Shown piece after piece: positions 33,653 to 42,194 of a stretch of 64,000 bases of DNA (positions within the stretch are counted from its first letter, which is position 1; each line of letters begins with the position of its first letter). Under the pieces are notes generated by a model. That model did not search any database, was not told the origin of the DNA, and saw only the letters and a list, made by a program, of their open reading frames with translations. This stretch comes from Geoanaerobacter pelophilus (GTDB lineage: Bacteria; Desulfobacterota; Desulfuromonadia; Geobacterales; DSM-12255). The position numbers and the translations under genes were made by a program. The stretch lies in NCBI RefSeq assembly GCF_018476885.1, contig NZ_JAHCVJ010000001.1, positions 434,001 to 498,000 on the forward strand. The letters are read 5' to 3'.

Positions 33653-34947
33653 TGCACACCTCCGTTGATGTCTGTCGCCACTGCTGATTCGAGTTTTACG
33701 AGTGCCAGCTGCCGGGCATGGAGCGCCGTCAGATACCCTTCGCTGACCTCGAAGAATTTTTTCTGTTCCTGGATGACCGAGAGTATGCCGACTTCGCCAA
33801 GACGGTAGGCCTCCTGGGTCAGCTTCAGGTTTTCCTCAAGCTGGGGAATGATGTTTGACTTATAGAGCGACAGCACCTTCTCGGCATTCAGAACACTGGT
33901 GTAGGCGGTTTCTACGTCCCGTTCCACATTCCTGGTTACGGCAGTCAAACGGCTTTCGGTGCTGCTCCGCTTGGCCCGGGCTTCCTGAACGCCGGCCTGA
34001 TTCTTATCGAACAGCGGGATTGGCATCGACAGCTTCAAACCAATTATATAGTCTGTATCTTTGTATTCCGCGCTGCCGACCTCAATGGCCGTCGTGTCAC
34101 GCTTGATAGCAAATCCAGCGGTGAGGTTTGGGATGGATTCGGCCTGGGCAAGGATAATATCTGATTCGCCCCTGTTTTTCTCCGCCTCCAGAGCCTTGAG
34201 GTCAGGGCGTTTCCCGTGGGCAAGCTGTTTCAGTTCGGGAAGGTTTTTAGTCATGGAGGTTGCAGATTCCAGAGACCCGACAATCGCTGGATATTCGCCC
34301 ACTGAAAGTCCCATGAGCGTCCCGAGTTTAGCCTGGTTCTGGTTCAGTGCTCTTTCAACATCAATTTTGGCACCTTCGCCCCGTGCCAGCTCCACCTTGA
34401 CCAGGTTCATTTCCAGTTCAGGAATATCTCCAGCCGCCAAGCGTTCTTTCGTCACATCAAGGAGCTGACGATTGAGCGCAATGGCGCGATCTGTCAGGAC
34501 GATTCGCTGCTCAGCCAGAATGACGTCATAAAAAGCGGTCTTTACTTCGTCTCGCAGAGCTCTCTCGCGATCTGCCAACTGCCAACGGTACATCTCCAAT
34601 TCCTGTTCGGCGATGGTGAGCCGTTTTTCACGCTTTCCAGCCAGGAAGAACTCTTGTGACACCCCAAGAGACAAGCTGTTTTCCGCGCTGCTGCCGGTCA
34701 AAGCGCCTGTGCCTGCTTCAAAATCAAGGGTTGGATTAGGTAAAAGTCCCGCCCTGATTTTACCGGCATCACGGATACCTTTTTCTTCGCGAAATGATTT
34801 GAGATCACCGTTATTTTGTAACGAAACCTCGATTACCTGTGGCAGTGCCAGCTTTTGTGTCTCTGCGAATACCGGTGCAGACGTAAGAAAACAGATGATG
34901 CCGGGTACAAGGAGCCGCGCTCCTTTTGCCAATACAGTTGTTCCCAA
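33649..34947 (-). CDS. czcC: Outer-membrane factor of metal efflux, CzcC family
   Basis: 432 residues with a signal peptide (ending near SAPVFAE). Two OEP repeats are visible, with long helices (EMNLVKVELARGEGAKIDVE and VERDVETAYTSVLNAEKVLS) and the GLKLSMPIPLFDKNQAG turn that is typical of TolC-like proteins. It is first in the czcCBA block. A Cys-rich FxPP gene stands 120 bases upstream in the same direction. Confidence 0.92.
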   Translation of the reverse strand: MGTTVLAKGARLLVPGIICFLTSAPVFAETQKLALPQVIEVSLQNNGDLKSFREEKGIRDAGKIRAGLLPNPTLDFEAGTGALTGSSAENSLSLGVSQEFFLAGKREKRLTIAEQELEMYRWQLADRERALRDEVKTAFYDVILAEQRIVLTDRAIALNRQLLDVTKERLAAGDIPELEMNLVKVELARGEGAKIDVERALNQNQAKLGTLMGLSVGEYPAIVGSLESATSMTKNLPELKQLAHGKRPDLKALEAEKNRGESDIILAQAESIPNLTAGFAIKRDTTAIEVGSAEYKDTDYIIGLKLSMPIPLFDKNQAGVQEARAKRSSTESRLTAVTRNVERDVETAYTSVLNAEKVLSLYKSNIIPQLEENLKLTQEAYRLGEVGILSVIQEQKKFFEVSEGYLTALHARQLALVKLESAVATDINGGVQ

Positions 34948-35067
34948 GGGAGAAACCTCCTTTTATTCAGTTTTGGTTTGACAATTCGAATGGATTACGG
35001 ACGTACCACGACGGGAAACGTAGAAACATTTATCCTTAGATAGGACAAACTACTCCCGTCGTGATGT

Positions 35068-35433
35068 TTAGGCTTGTATTTGCGGGGGGATAAACTTGGA
35101 AAGATAGACTTCGGGCAAATGCTTGAAAGGGTCAGAGGTGTGTAGTGGTAGATTTAATGGATTGTAACTGATTTGTAGGGTTTCGTTGGTTAGTGGCGCA
35201 TGACAAGTGCAGTTAACGCATGTGTCGCAACCATCGTAATCTTTATGTTGTTCGAGAGGGGCACAGGGGCACTGGTGAGATGCGGAAACTTCTGAAAGAT
35301 ATGATTGATCGTTTGCTGATGTCACGTGACTCTGCATGGCATGAGCACTTTCGTGCACGCCATTGATCGTCATGGTCAGTATGACCAAAAGCATAAGCCG
35401 AGAAATAAATTTTAAGGAGGATAGTTTTCGCAT
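35068..35433 (-). CDS. Small Cys-rich exported protein, FxPP family, copy C
   Basis: 121 residues. A signal peptide (FISRLMLLVILTMTINGVH) is followed by a cluster HQCPCAPLEQHKDYDGCD and CVNCTCH, then LPEVYLSKFIPPQIQA at the C-terminus. It lies directly upstream of czcCBA and is transcribed in the same direction. It is the third of four related genes here. Position before an efflux operon recalls CzcI-type genes, though sequence relation cannot be shown here. Confidence 0.6.
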   Translation of the reverse strand: MRKLSSLKFISRLMLLVILTMTINGVHESAHAMQSHVTSANDQSYLSEVSASHQCPCAPLEQHKDYDGCDTCVNCTCHAPLTNETLQISYNPLNLPLHTSDPFKHLPEVYLSKFIPPQIQA

Positions 35434-35549
35434 AGTTATATTGAATTAAACAATAATCAATTAGCACAAGCATTGTCAAGAAACAAAAATGGGAATAGAC
35501 CCCCCCAAATTTTAACATATACGAAATCTATCCGTCTTAAGCTGAAAAG

Positions 35550-35592
35550 GAAAAAATGGCCCACCCGCTCGAAGGAGGGAGAACGGGTGGGC
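35550..35592 (-). terminator. Rho-independent terminator
   Basis: GCCCACCCG and CGGGTGGGC form a 9-bp stem; on the minus strand it is followed by CATTTTTTCC. It lies after the porin-tail remnant. Confidence 0.75.
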
Positions 35593-35643
35593 GAATCACA
35601 TAATAACGATTACGGAAATGTCTTGACTCTCACAAAGAGATTC

Positions 35644-35751
35644 CTAGAAGAAGTAAAACGACGCCAGACGTGCTACCTTGGCGGTACCGGTGCCGGATGT
35701 GCCGGGCGTATTATTGCCATACTGGGGGTTCAGATTCTGATACTCCGCCCC
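35644..35751 (-). pseudogene. Duplicated C-terminal fragment of the DcaP-like porin
   Basis: The frame reads AEYQNLNPQYGNNTPGTSG and ends TAKVARLASFYFF before the stop. This is the tail of the intact porin at 37267-38595 (AEYQNLNTQYGNNSAGTSG ... VARFAAFYFF). Only about 35 residues remain. It is a relic of a second porin copy whose 5' part has been lost or replaced by the OprP-like gene upstream. Confidence 0.8.
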
Positions 35752-35787
35752 CCCGAATTCGCGCTCGTATTTAATGAAGAAGCAAAA

Positions 35788-35821
35788 TGGCGCCCCTGCC
35801 GATGGAGTAGCAAGGGCGCCA
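35788..35821 (-). terminator. Terminator of the OprP-like porin gene
   Basis: TGGCGCCC pairs with GGGCGCCA; on the minus strand TTTT follows. It stands 20 bases after the stop of the porin at 35842 and right before the porin-tail fragment. Confidence 0.7.
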
Positions 35822-35841
35822 ATAAAAGTAGTGTAGTGCAA

Positions 35842-37056
35842 TCAAAAAACGATCTGAGCCTGCACTCGGTACTGCATGTCGTCTGAGCGGGCCGGCTGCT
35901 TGTGGATGTTGGTCACATCAGCCTGAAGCTTCAGGTTGTGTTTGTTGAAGTAGTAGGAAATCGCCCCTGAAGTTTCGGTCCGAAGATCATTGGCGCTGTC
36001 ACGGTTGGGGTCAACGTAGGAATAGCGGGTTGCAACCTCCAACTGCTTCGGAATGATGAAGTAGCCGGCCTGGGCATAGAAGCCGTGGGCGCGGAGTGTG
36101 TTATTGGATGTTTGCCCATCGGCTTGACCCACAAAGTATTCGCCTTGGGCAGAAAAGCCCATCCATTTGAAAGCGGCATCGATGCCGAAGGTATTGATGT
36201 CCACTTTTTCCGTAGCGCCGAAACTGGAGCCTTTAAGCCAGCCTCTGGAGCCGGCAAGGGTCAGATTGTTGGTCTCGAATGCTGTGGCGCTGGTTTTTAT
36301 AAGGGTGTCCATAAAGTAGTTGGCGCCGATCGAAACAAGCGGCTTTTCGCTGTGCTCGAGGTCCGCCTCGGCATAAGGCATGTCGCCCAAAGGATTGAAG
36401 ACAACCCTGGCTGCAAGGGAGTTGCTGTTCGTAGTGCGCAGGGTGTTCTGCCCGACACCGCCGTAAACCCCCAGGTTGTAGTTCAGCAGACCATTGGCAA
36501 CTTTGCCGTGGAGCATGAGGCCGGTGTCGCGCCCCACCTTGAAGGTGTCGGTTGCGTTGGCGCGGTCAACGAACTGCTGAGCCGCTGCGGAAGTGATCTC
36601 CTGCCGGGCGAACGGGGTCTTCGCCTGTCCGAACCGGATCTGGGCCTCGTCCACCAATTTGTAGTTCAAATACGCGTCCTCAAGAAGCTTGGCAGAATCG
36701 GTGAACTCCACCTGGAGTTTATATGTCAGATCCTTTGTGTAGGCGTAGCCGTTAGTGAAGAGCTTCATTCGGCGCACCCGGAATTCAGAGGTGTCCTGTC
36801 CGGTTTCGTTGTCGGTAAAGGTATACCTGCTCTGGAGGTAAGCACCCAGGGAGAGCTGGAACTTCTCGTCCGGAGAGGTAAAGGTAAATCCTTTGCCGAG
36901 CTTGTAATCCAGTGGTCTGCTCTTGGTTACCGCCTTGTAATCTTCCTCGGTTATGACTCCCTTTTCCTTGAGGACATCCTCAAGGGTCTTCGCAAATGCG
37001 CTCTGGCCGGCAAGTACGGTGGCCAGGACAACTGCTGCTGCCATTTTCATTTTCAA
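35842..37056 (-). CDS. OprP/OprO-like outer-membrane porin
   Basis: About 404 residues. The start is placed at a TTG 8 bases after GGAGG (an ATG two codons later is the alternative). Signal peptide: MKMAAAVVLATVLAGQSAFA. A short helical region (LEDVLKEKGVITEEDYKAV) precedes a barrel whose strands include FRVRRMKLFTNGYAYTKDLT and DEAQIRFGQAKTPFARQEI, hallmarks of phosphate-selective porins O and P. It ends in Phe (RVQAQIVF). In metal-resistance islands such porins may admit oxyanions; the substrate is unknown. Confidence 0.85.
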   Translation of the reverse strand: MKMKMAAAVVLATVLAGQSAFAKTLEDVLKEKGVITEEDYKAVTKSRPLDYKLGKGFTFTSPDEKFQLSLGAYLQSRYTFTDNETGQDTSEFRVRRMKLFTNGYAYTKDLTYKLQVEFTDSAKLLEDAYLNYKLVDEAQIRFGQAKTPFARQEITSAAAQQFVDRANATDTFKVGRDTGLMLHGKVANGLLNYNLGVYGGVGQNTLRTTNSNSLAARVVFNPLGDMPYAEADLEHSEKPLVSIGANYFMDTLIKTSATAFETNNLTLAGSRGWLKGSSFGATEKVDINTFGIDAAFKWMGFSAQGEYFVGQADGQTSNNTLRAHGFYAQAGYFIIPKQLEVATRYSYVDPNRDSANDLRTETSGAISYYFNKHNLKLQADVTNIHKQPARSDDMQYRVQAQIVF

Positions 37057-37201
37057 ATTTTTCTCCTCCTTGTTGTGGTGTTGTAGGCCGGCTGCGATAA
37101 ACGCTTCCACCGCCAATGGTAGACATACAATATTGCATCAATGTTACACTTGAGTAAAAGGTATGTGTTATCGCTCTTATTGTCATGATTGGATAAACAG
37201 C

Positions 37202-37238
37202 AAAAAGCTGGCGCACCTCCCAATATTGAAGGTGCACC
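37202..37238 (-). terminator. Terminator of the DcaP-like porin gene
   Basis: GGCGCACCT and AGGTGCACC pair with one mismatch; on the minus strand AGCTTTTTG follows. It lies 29 bases after the stop of the porin at 37267. Confidence 0.7.
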
Positions 37239-37266
37239 ACAATTATTACATTACCCGTTTCTATTC

Positions 37267-38595
37267 CTAAAAGAAGTAAAATGCCGCAAACCGTGCAACA
37301 TTGGCGCTACCGGTACCGGATGTACCTGCCGAATTATTGCCATACTGAGTATTCAGGTTCTGATACTCCGCCGCTACCCTGATAGCAGCGTTCAGATCAT
37401 AGGCGACATTTACATAAAGCTCCGAACTGGATTTCTGGAAATTGGGATTGTTGCTGTAGCTGGCATAGTTGTAGGCATTTCTCTTGCCGTATCCGGCGGT
37501 GATCCCCAGATTCTGGGTCGGGTAGAAGATCGCCTGCCCGGCCAAGCCGTAGCCCTTGGCTGCGGATTCATTGCCGGCCGCTCCCACTGTAGTTGCCGCG
37601 GTTGCGGCGTTGAAAGCCATGTTGGCCGCCATGTAAGCCTGCCCTTCAAGCGACAGGGTCATGGCCCTATTCTTTCCGTCTTTGGACTTCAACACCGGAA
37701 CGAAAGTATAAAAGCCATAGCCGTATGAATCCACGGTCCGGCCGCCGGCTGCGACCTTTTCATTGCCGTACAGGCCGAAAAGTCCGGCAGTCAGCGAATT
37801 CATGGACATGCCGAAGTAACCCGGTGCCACGCCCAACGCCTTGCTGGTAAACATGACCTGTCCAGCCGTGTTGACCATGTTGCCGACTGTAGTACCGGCC
37901 GCGTTATTGTTGTTGCCGTTCTGATTCGGGTCCTGGACTCCAAGCACCAGTTTCAAGGAATTGTCGGCGTTCAGATTTACCTTCTGCGTAAGCCGGACCT
38001 GGGGGACGCGGGGATTGTTCGGGGTACCGAACGGCGAGCCGGAACGGAAGTCTATGGTGGAGGCAATCATCGGCCCGAAAATGTCGTATGCCTGGCCAAA
38101 CAGCACCTGCGTATTTGCCCAGTCCATGGAGCCCCATGCCTGGCGCATCCTCAACTGCGGGCTTTCGGCAGCGGCAGATGGGTCTCCGTAAAAATCAGCT
38201 TCGATGAGCGCAGTGGTCTTGGCCCCAAGTAGGGGCGGACCGGCTACCTTAAGCCAAAAGCGGGACTGACGGGCGGTGAGGATCGACTGGTCTTGCTGGC
38301 CTGCGGCTGAAGAACTCTTGGGGATTGCCCCGCTTCCAGGCGCAAGTGCTCCGCTGGGCCCCAGGTTGACGGAGTTGTAAGCATAATCGAGTTTTACGAA
38401 TCCGCCGATGGAGAGATTGAATTTGCTAGTTACGGGAGAGGCCATTTTGCCGTAGATGCCGGGGGCAACCTCGCAGGCCGGCTCAAAGTCACAGTTGTAT
38501 GACGGCGCAGTGGCTTGCGGCACCTCTTGGGCCATGGCGGCAGGGATTCCCATTGTGAAACCTAGAGCAATTAATCCTAAAACCTTTTTTTTCAT
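37267..38595 (-). CDS. DcaP-like trimeric outer-membrane porin
   Basis: 442 residues, start behind GGAGGAAGGC. A signal peptide (MKKKVLGLIALGFTMGIPAAMA) precedes the barrel. DcaP-type features are IGGFVKLDYAYNSVN, ARQSRFWLKV, IEADFYGD and RQAWGSMDWANTQVLFGQAY. It ends in FYFF. A fragment of a second copy lies at 35644-35751. Such porins admit dicarboxylates or other small anions; the substrate here is unknown. Confidence 0.85.
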   Translation of the reverse strand: MKKKVLGLIALGFTMGIPAAMAQEVPQATAPSYNCDFEPACEVAPGIYGKMASPVTSKFNLSIGGFVKLDYAYNSVNLGPSGALAPGSGAIPKSSSAAGQQDQSILTARQSRFWLKVAGPPLLGAKTTALIEADFYGDPSAAAESPQLRMRQAWGSMDWANTQVLFGQAYDIFGPMIASTIDFRSGSPFGTPNNPRVPQVRLTQKVNLNADNSLKLVLGVQDPNQNGNNNNAAGTTVGNMVNTAGQVMFTSKALGVAPGYFGMSMNSLTAGLFGLYGNEKVAAGGRTVDSYGYGFYTFVPVLKSKDGKNRAMTLSLEGQAYMAANMAFNAATAATTVGAAGNESAAKGYGLAGQAIFYPTQNLGITAGYGKRNAYNYASYSNNPNFQKSSSELYVNVAYDLNAAIRVAAEYQNLNTQYGNNSAGTSGTGSANVARFAAFYFF

Positions 38596-38731
38596 GCCTT
38601 CCTCCTTTGATTGGATAGTTCAACTGCTAGCAACGTAATTCAAAAATCCAATTAGCTCTTTCTTCCTCCTTTCAATTAGCATCCGCACTACATTTAATGG
38701 GTAGAAAGACCCGCAGAAACAGGTCTGTTGT

Positions 38732-38760
38732 AGGAAAAATTGGGGGATCAAAGCCCCCCA
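38732..38760 (-). terminator. Terminator after the lipoprotein gene at 38821
   Basis: GGGGG (38742-38746) pairs with CCCCC (38754-38758); on the minus strand the stem is followed by AATTTTTCC. Confidence 0.7.
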
Positions 38761-38820
38761 TATGAAGGAGGCACATTTAGTGCCTGTGCTGCCCTAGTTA
38801 ATTTTTTGCGCATCTGCAAC

Positions 38821-39780
38821 TTATTCGAAGCCAACCACATCGGTAACTCTGGCTCCCTGGCCACCCTTACTGACGCCATATGCCCCGTCGGGACCGACAA
38901 AACCAAGTATCACCAACCTGCCAACAACTTCACCGGGAGCAAACCCGAGCATGGGCACGAATTTGCCGCCGCGAAAGATTTTCATTTCCTGTCCGATAGT
39001 TATCCCGGCCTCTTTGCCTGCGTTGATATAAACTCTTTCACCGTCTATAGCGACTATCCTGCCGTACCAGGGGACAAGCGCTATGACTTCCTTCATCTTG
39101 CCCGTTACACTGACCAGGACTGAAGCAACAGCCGCATCCCTGGTAGCCTGATCGGCGGCATTGTACGCCGAAATGATTGTGTCAACCTCGCGGAGCACGC
39201 CGCCACCCATGCCGTCATGGATTTCAACCATGAATTTCTTGCCGGGCGCAATTTGATCGGGTGCCATGATAAACAGCACCAGATTGCTGCTGAGGTCCTG
39301 ATATAGGCTCTTGGACAATGCAAGACGCTCCGCTTGACTGGTAATCGGACCGAAGTTGGCAATGCTTCCCTGATCAGGCTCAAGCAATATTCCAGCTGAG
39401 ACACTTTTCAGCTTTTCTCGAAACGGTAGTAAAAGCCCGTTCTGTCCGACTTCAAGCGTTGCGATTCTGTTTTTGATGGTGGGGAAATTTGCCGCTGCGT
39501 GTGGAGCCTTACTGTTAATCTGATGAGCAGGCGCGTTATCCGTCACCTCTTGCTTTACCGCTTCATACCCCTTTTTCAGCAGTTCACCGCCACGGGGCAC
39601 CCCTGTCTCAACATAACTCCTGGGAACCCAGATTGTGGCCGGGGCATCCTTTGACATGGTGAATGCGGGGTTTTCTATCTCTACATAACCGTCTGGCGGA
39701 AGAGTACCGGCCTTGTTGCCGGCACAGGCAGTGAGTAGAAAAAGAAACAGCAAAACAACTGAGATTCTGTAATTGCGCAC
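38821..39780 (-). CDS. Lipoprotein with FlgT-C-like domain
   Basis: 319 residues from a GTG that has AAAGGAGCACGAT in front. The lipobox is LLTACAGN. The N-terminal half holds DGYVEIENPAFTMSKD and VPRSYVETGVPRGGELL. The C-terminal 90 residues (GRIVAIDGERVYINAGKEAG, IGQEMKIFRGG, GEVVGRLVI) match the beta-rich pattern of FlgT-C domains, as also seen in the small protein at 9582. No flagellar genes are present. An envelope role is likely, without a known function. Confidence 0.65.
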   Translation of the reverse strand: MRNYRISVVLLFLFLLTACAGNKAGTLPPDGYVEIENPAFTMSKDAPATIWVPRSYVETGVPRGGELLKKGYEAVKQEVTDNAPAHQINSKAPHAAANFPTIKNRIATLEVGQNGLLLPFREKLKSVSAGILLEPDQGSIANFGPITSQAERLALSKSLYQDLSSNLVLFIMAPDQIAPGKKFMVEIHDGMGGGVLREVDTIISAYNAADQATRDAAVASVLVSVTGKMKEVIALVPWYGRIVAIDGERVYINAGKEAGITIGQEMKIFRGGKFVPMLGFAPGEVVGRLVILGFVGPDGAYGVSKGGQGARVTDVVGFE

Positions 39781-39827
39781 ATCGTGCTCCTTTAACTGTA
39801 ATGACTGTAAATCCCTGCCAGTATTTC

Positions 39828-39858
39828 ATCGGAGAGGAGCCAGTGGCTCCTCTCCGAT
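39828..39858 (-). terminator. Strong hairpin after ZraP-like gene copy 3
   Basis: The arms ATCGGAGAGGAGCC and GGCTCCTCTCCGAT pair over a short loop. No clear T run follows. All three ZraP-like genes in the window have such a hairpin directly behind them. Confidence 0.55.
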
Positions 39859-39883
39859 GATTGCATGTCGTCTTTTGCATGGA

Positions 39884-40201
39884 CTACAGCTGGTAGCATG
39901 ATCCGGGTTCGATTTTTAAGTCTCTTGCTACAGACTTGATTTTTTCTTTGATGGTTCTTATTTCACCTTCAAGCTCATCAACCCGTCTCATATTGAAACC
40001 TTCATAACCATACTCATGGCGCTGCTCCAATTCCTTGGCAGAGAGCTGGTCTCTCAAAGTTACGGTATTTTGTCGAAACAGCTTTACAGTTTCCGCGTTG
40101 ACCGGCACACAGGGGTTGAGAAGTGCATCCCCAGCATAAGCTACACCACCTAATGCCACTGATACTGCGACCACAAACGCTATTACTAACCGGTTTTCCA
40201 T
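39884..40201 (-). CDS. Small exported ZraP/Spy-like metal-stress protein, copy 3 of 3
   Basis: 105 residues from the ATG behind AAAAGGAGAAAAACC; the open frame further upstream has no ribosome site. The signal peptide MENRLVIAFVVAVSVALGGVA is followed by FRQNTVTLRDQLSAKELEQR, YGYEGFNMRRVDELEGEIR and IKEKIKSVARDLKIEPG. The end SCYQL has one cysteine where the other copies have two or three. Its core matches the copies at 5787 and 18553. Confidence 0.7.
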   Translation of the reverse strand: MENRLVIAFVVAVSVALGGVAYAGDALLNPCVPVNAETVKLFRQNTVTLRDQLSAKELEQRHEYGYEGFNMRRVDELEGEIRTIKEKIKSVARDLKIEPGSCYQL

Positions 40202-40415
40202 GGTTTTTCTCCTTTTGTCTTTGATTATGAATACACCACTGCCAGCCACAAAATGGATATAGCCAATCCCATCAATACGAAGAAGAAATGGAATTAAACG
40301 CACTCCGCAGGAGATGTGGGTAAGCCAAAAATAACTGGCATTCCACACAGCAAGATGCTGAGTTTAATACAAGAGACTAAGCGGTAAATTTGGGACGAAT
40401 TGTGGTACTACGATT

Positions 40416-40772
40416 TCAGGCGAGTGAGGGTGGGTGGAAAATTGGCGTTATGAAGGGGTCAGGGATATACGTTGGGGTGAATGTGAAAAAAGGAACGTCT
40501 TGCAGGGGAGTAACTAGTAGGGCAATCGGTGAAGGAATATCGGCAACCATGCAGGTGAAAATCGGGCAAAAAGAGCTGTCACAGGGAGTAGGACACTGCT
40601 GCCCTTCATCCTCAGGACATTGCTCTCCGTCCTTCTGTTTGCCGTCATCGCAGGAACATTTTTCGCTCTTTACGGCCTGAGCGGCCTGAGCAATGCTTCC
40701 GAGGCCGGTAACCATGGAAACCACAGCAAGTAAAACTATTAGTGAAATAATCCTATGAATTCTTGACCTCAT
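40416..40772 (-). CDS. Small Cys-rich exported protein, FxPP family, copy D
   Basis: 118 residues. A signal peptide (IISLIVLLAVVSMVTGLGS) is followed by CSCDDGKQKDGEQCPED, QQCPTPCDSSFCPIFTC and a C-terminal YIPDPFITPIFHPPSLA. The last motif is very close to that of copy A at 18914. It stands between the ZraP-like gene and a DUF302 gene, much as copy A stands near the second ZraP-like gene. Confidence 0.6.
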   Translation of the reverse strand: MRSRIHRIISLIVLLAVVSMVTGLGSIAQAAQAVKSEKCSCDDGKQKDGEQCPEDEGQQCPTPCDSSFCPIFTCMVADIPSPIALLVTPLQDVPFFTFTPTYIPDPFITPIFHPPSLA

Positions 40773-40942
40773 AGACGCAAATATATCTTTTTAAAATTGA
40801 TTGTCAACCATTGTTTTAATAAAGTTTGAAAAAGCGAGTATCATATTAAATGCCTTGTAAAATCCCAACACGATAGTCGCGAACGCTATCCGAAAATCTG
40901 CTTTCAGAAATGATTGGCTGTCATTAGCTGCTATGCCAACAT

Positions 40943-41341
40943 TTACACCGCCGCCAACACCCGTCGCATCTTCTCTGCGACCTGTTTGGCAACCTCTGTT
41001 ATCTCAGGGTTACCGATTACGGAAAGTGCAGCAACCGGGTCCATGACCATGACCGCAGTCTTCCCGTCGTCCCTGGTATAAATCACGACGTTGCAGGGAA
41101 GCAGCGTCCCGAGATTTATTTCCCGGCTCAGGGCCTCATAGGCAAGGGGCGGGTTGCAAGCGCCAAGAATGATATATTCACGGAATTCCTTCTGAAGTTT
41201 CTCGGCAAATTTTTTCCTGACATCGATTTCGGTGAGCACTCCGAAACCTTCCTTCGCCAATTCCTCACGCACCTTCTGTTCAGCTTCGGCATATGACAGT
41301 TCCACGGTTTTTCCAAAGGCATACGGTGTTTTCAGGTTCAT
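40943..41341 (-). CDS. DUF302 family protein, copy 2
   Basis: 132 residues, start behind AAAGGGGATAGTAA. It is nearly identical to the copy at 23825-24223 through most of its length (shared KVREELAKEGFGVLTEIDVR, ILGACNPPLAYEAL, LLPCNVVIYTRDD). Differences are scattered and conservative. The leader bases just before the start are also alike, so the duplicated unit includes the ribosome site. Confidence 0.85.
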   Translation of the reverse strand: MNLKTPYAFGKTVELSYAEAEQKVREELAKEGFGVLTEIDVRKKFAEKLQKEFREYIILGACNPPLAYEALSREINLGTLLPCNVVIYTRDDGKTAVMVMDPVAALSVIGNPEITEVAKQVAEKMRRVLAAV

Positions 41342-41415
41342 TTACTATCCCCTTTCCTCATTGGTGTACTTCTTATTAAGGTCCTCTACGTTTGTCATGC
41401 TCGATTGTTCCCATA

Positions 41416-41811
41416 TCAGATCGTCCCCTTACGATACCAAAGAGATGCCACCATTCCATAGATGCAGTTAAGGCCTACTACGACAAGCGGTGTGACTATC
41501 CCGAAGCCAAGCCCGAGCATCCCTTTGCCCATCTCCGGCAATACCATGAAGAGCATCATGGACGAGGGGAGCAGGCTGAAAAGACAGCCTCGCAGGACGA
41601 CCTTTTTCTTGAGCAACGGCAAAAGGAGCAACAGCATCCAGATCCCGCCCCAAACCATCCGTTGACAGAGCCAGGGGGCTGAAAATTCGGGCTTCATGCT
41701 CAAACCGATCAGGTCACTGATGCCAACCTTGCCCATGAACCAGATATTGAAGCTGTCGACAAAACTGCCAATTGCGCCACCCGTGAAAGCGGCGCTGATC
41801 TTTCGTATCAT
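41416..41811 (-). CDS. Small polytopic membrane protein in ArsR operon
   Basis: 131 residues with about four membrane segments (GGAIGSFVDSFNIWFMG, MVWGGIWMLLLLLPLL, GCLFSLLPSSMMLFMVL, GLGFGIVTPLVVVGLNCIYG). The start overlaps the stop of the ArsR gene (ATGA), so the two are co-translated. I do not recognise a family. A role in metal or metalloid handling follows only from the regulator. Confidence 0.6.
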   Translation of the reverse strand: MIRKISAAFTGGAIGSFVDSFNIWFMGKVGISDLIGLSMKPEFSAPWLCQRMVWGGIWMLLLLLPLLKKKVVLRGCLFSLLPSSMMLFMVLPEMGKGMLGLGFGIVTPLVVVGLNCIYGMVASLWYRKGTI

Positions 41812-42176
41812 GCAGTAACCCTTTGTGATGCAATATGGTTGAGTCCCTCCCGGAGCAGGTTTTCCACGGGGCTGTCGTCCAGTGAGTAGTAAACGATACG
41901 GCCGGCTTTACGGTACCTGACTACCCGCAGTGAACGGAGCAGCCGCAACTGGTGGGAGATTGCCGACTTGGTGGCTCCCAGAAGGCTGGCGATGTCACAG
42001 ACACAGAGCTCTTCGATAGACAGAGCTTGCAGAATCTTCACTCGGGTGGGGTCGCCAAGGAGCCGAAATATCTCGGCCAGACGAGCAATCATTGCATCCG
42101 ATGGCATGGCATTGGCAACAATGGCAACCTTGGCTTCGTCAATCAGGTTTATGGAACAGACTGCACATTCCGGCAT
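41808..42176 (-). CDS. ArsR/SmtB family metal-sensing repressor (minus-strand operon)
   Basis: 122 residues. The winged helix has LLGDPTRVKILQAL, the metal-binding motif ELCVCDIASLL at the start of the recognition helix and KSAISHQLRLLRSLRVVRY. CVCD is the alpha-3 site used by CadC/CmtR/ArsR-like sensors. The N-terminus adds CAVCS. It should repress its own operon and release DNA on binding a thiophilic metal ion. It is divergent from a second ArsR gene at 42299. Confidence 0.92.
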   Translation of the reverse strand: MPECAVCSINLIDEAKVAIVANAMPSDAMIARLAEIFRLLGDPTRVKILQALSIEELCVCDIASLLGATKSAISHQLRLLRSLRVVRYRKAGRIVYYSLDDSPVENLLREGLNHIASQRVTA

Positions 42177-42194
42177 TTATTATACCCTCAATAG

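Noticed and set aside
36085-37086. Open frame of 333 codons on the plus strand
   Set aside because: It lies opposite the OprP-like porin, has no ribosome site and its composition mirrors the porin codons. The porin shows clear signal peptide and barrel features.
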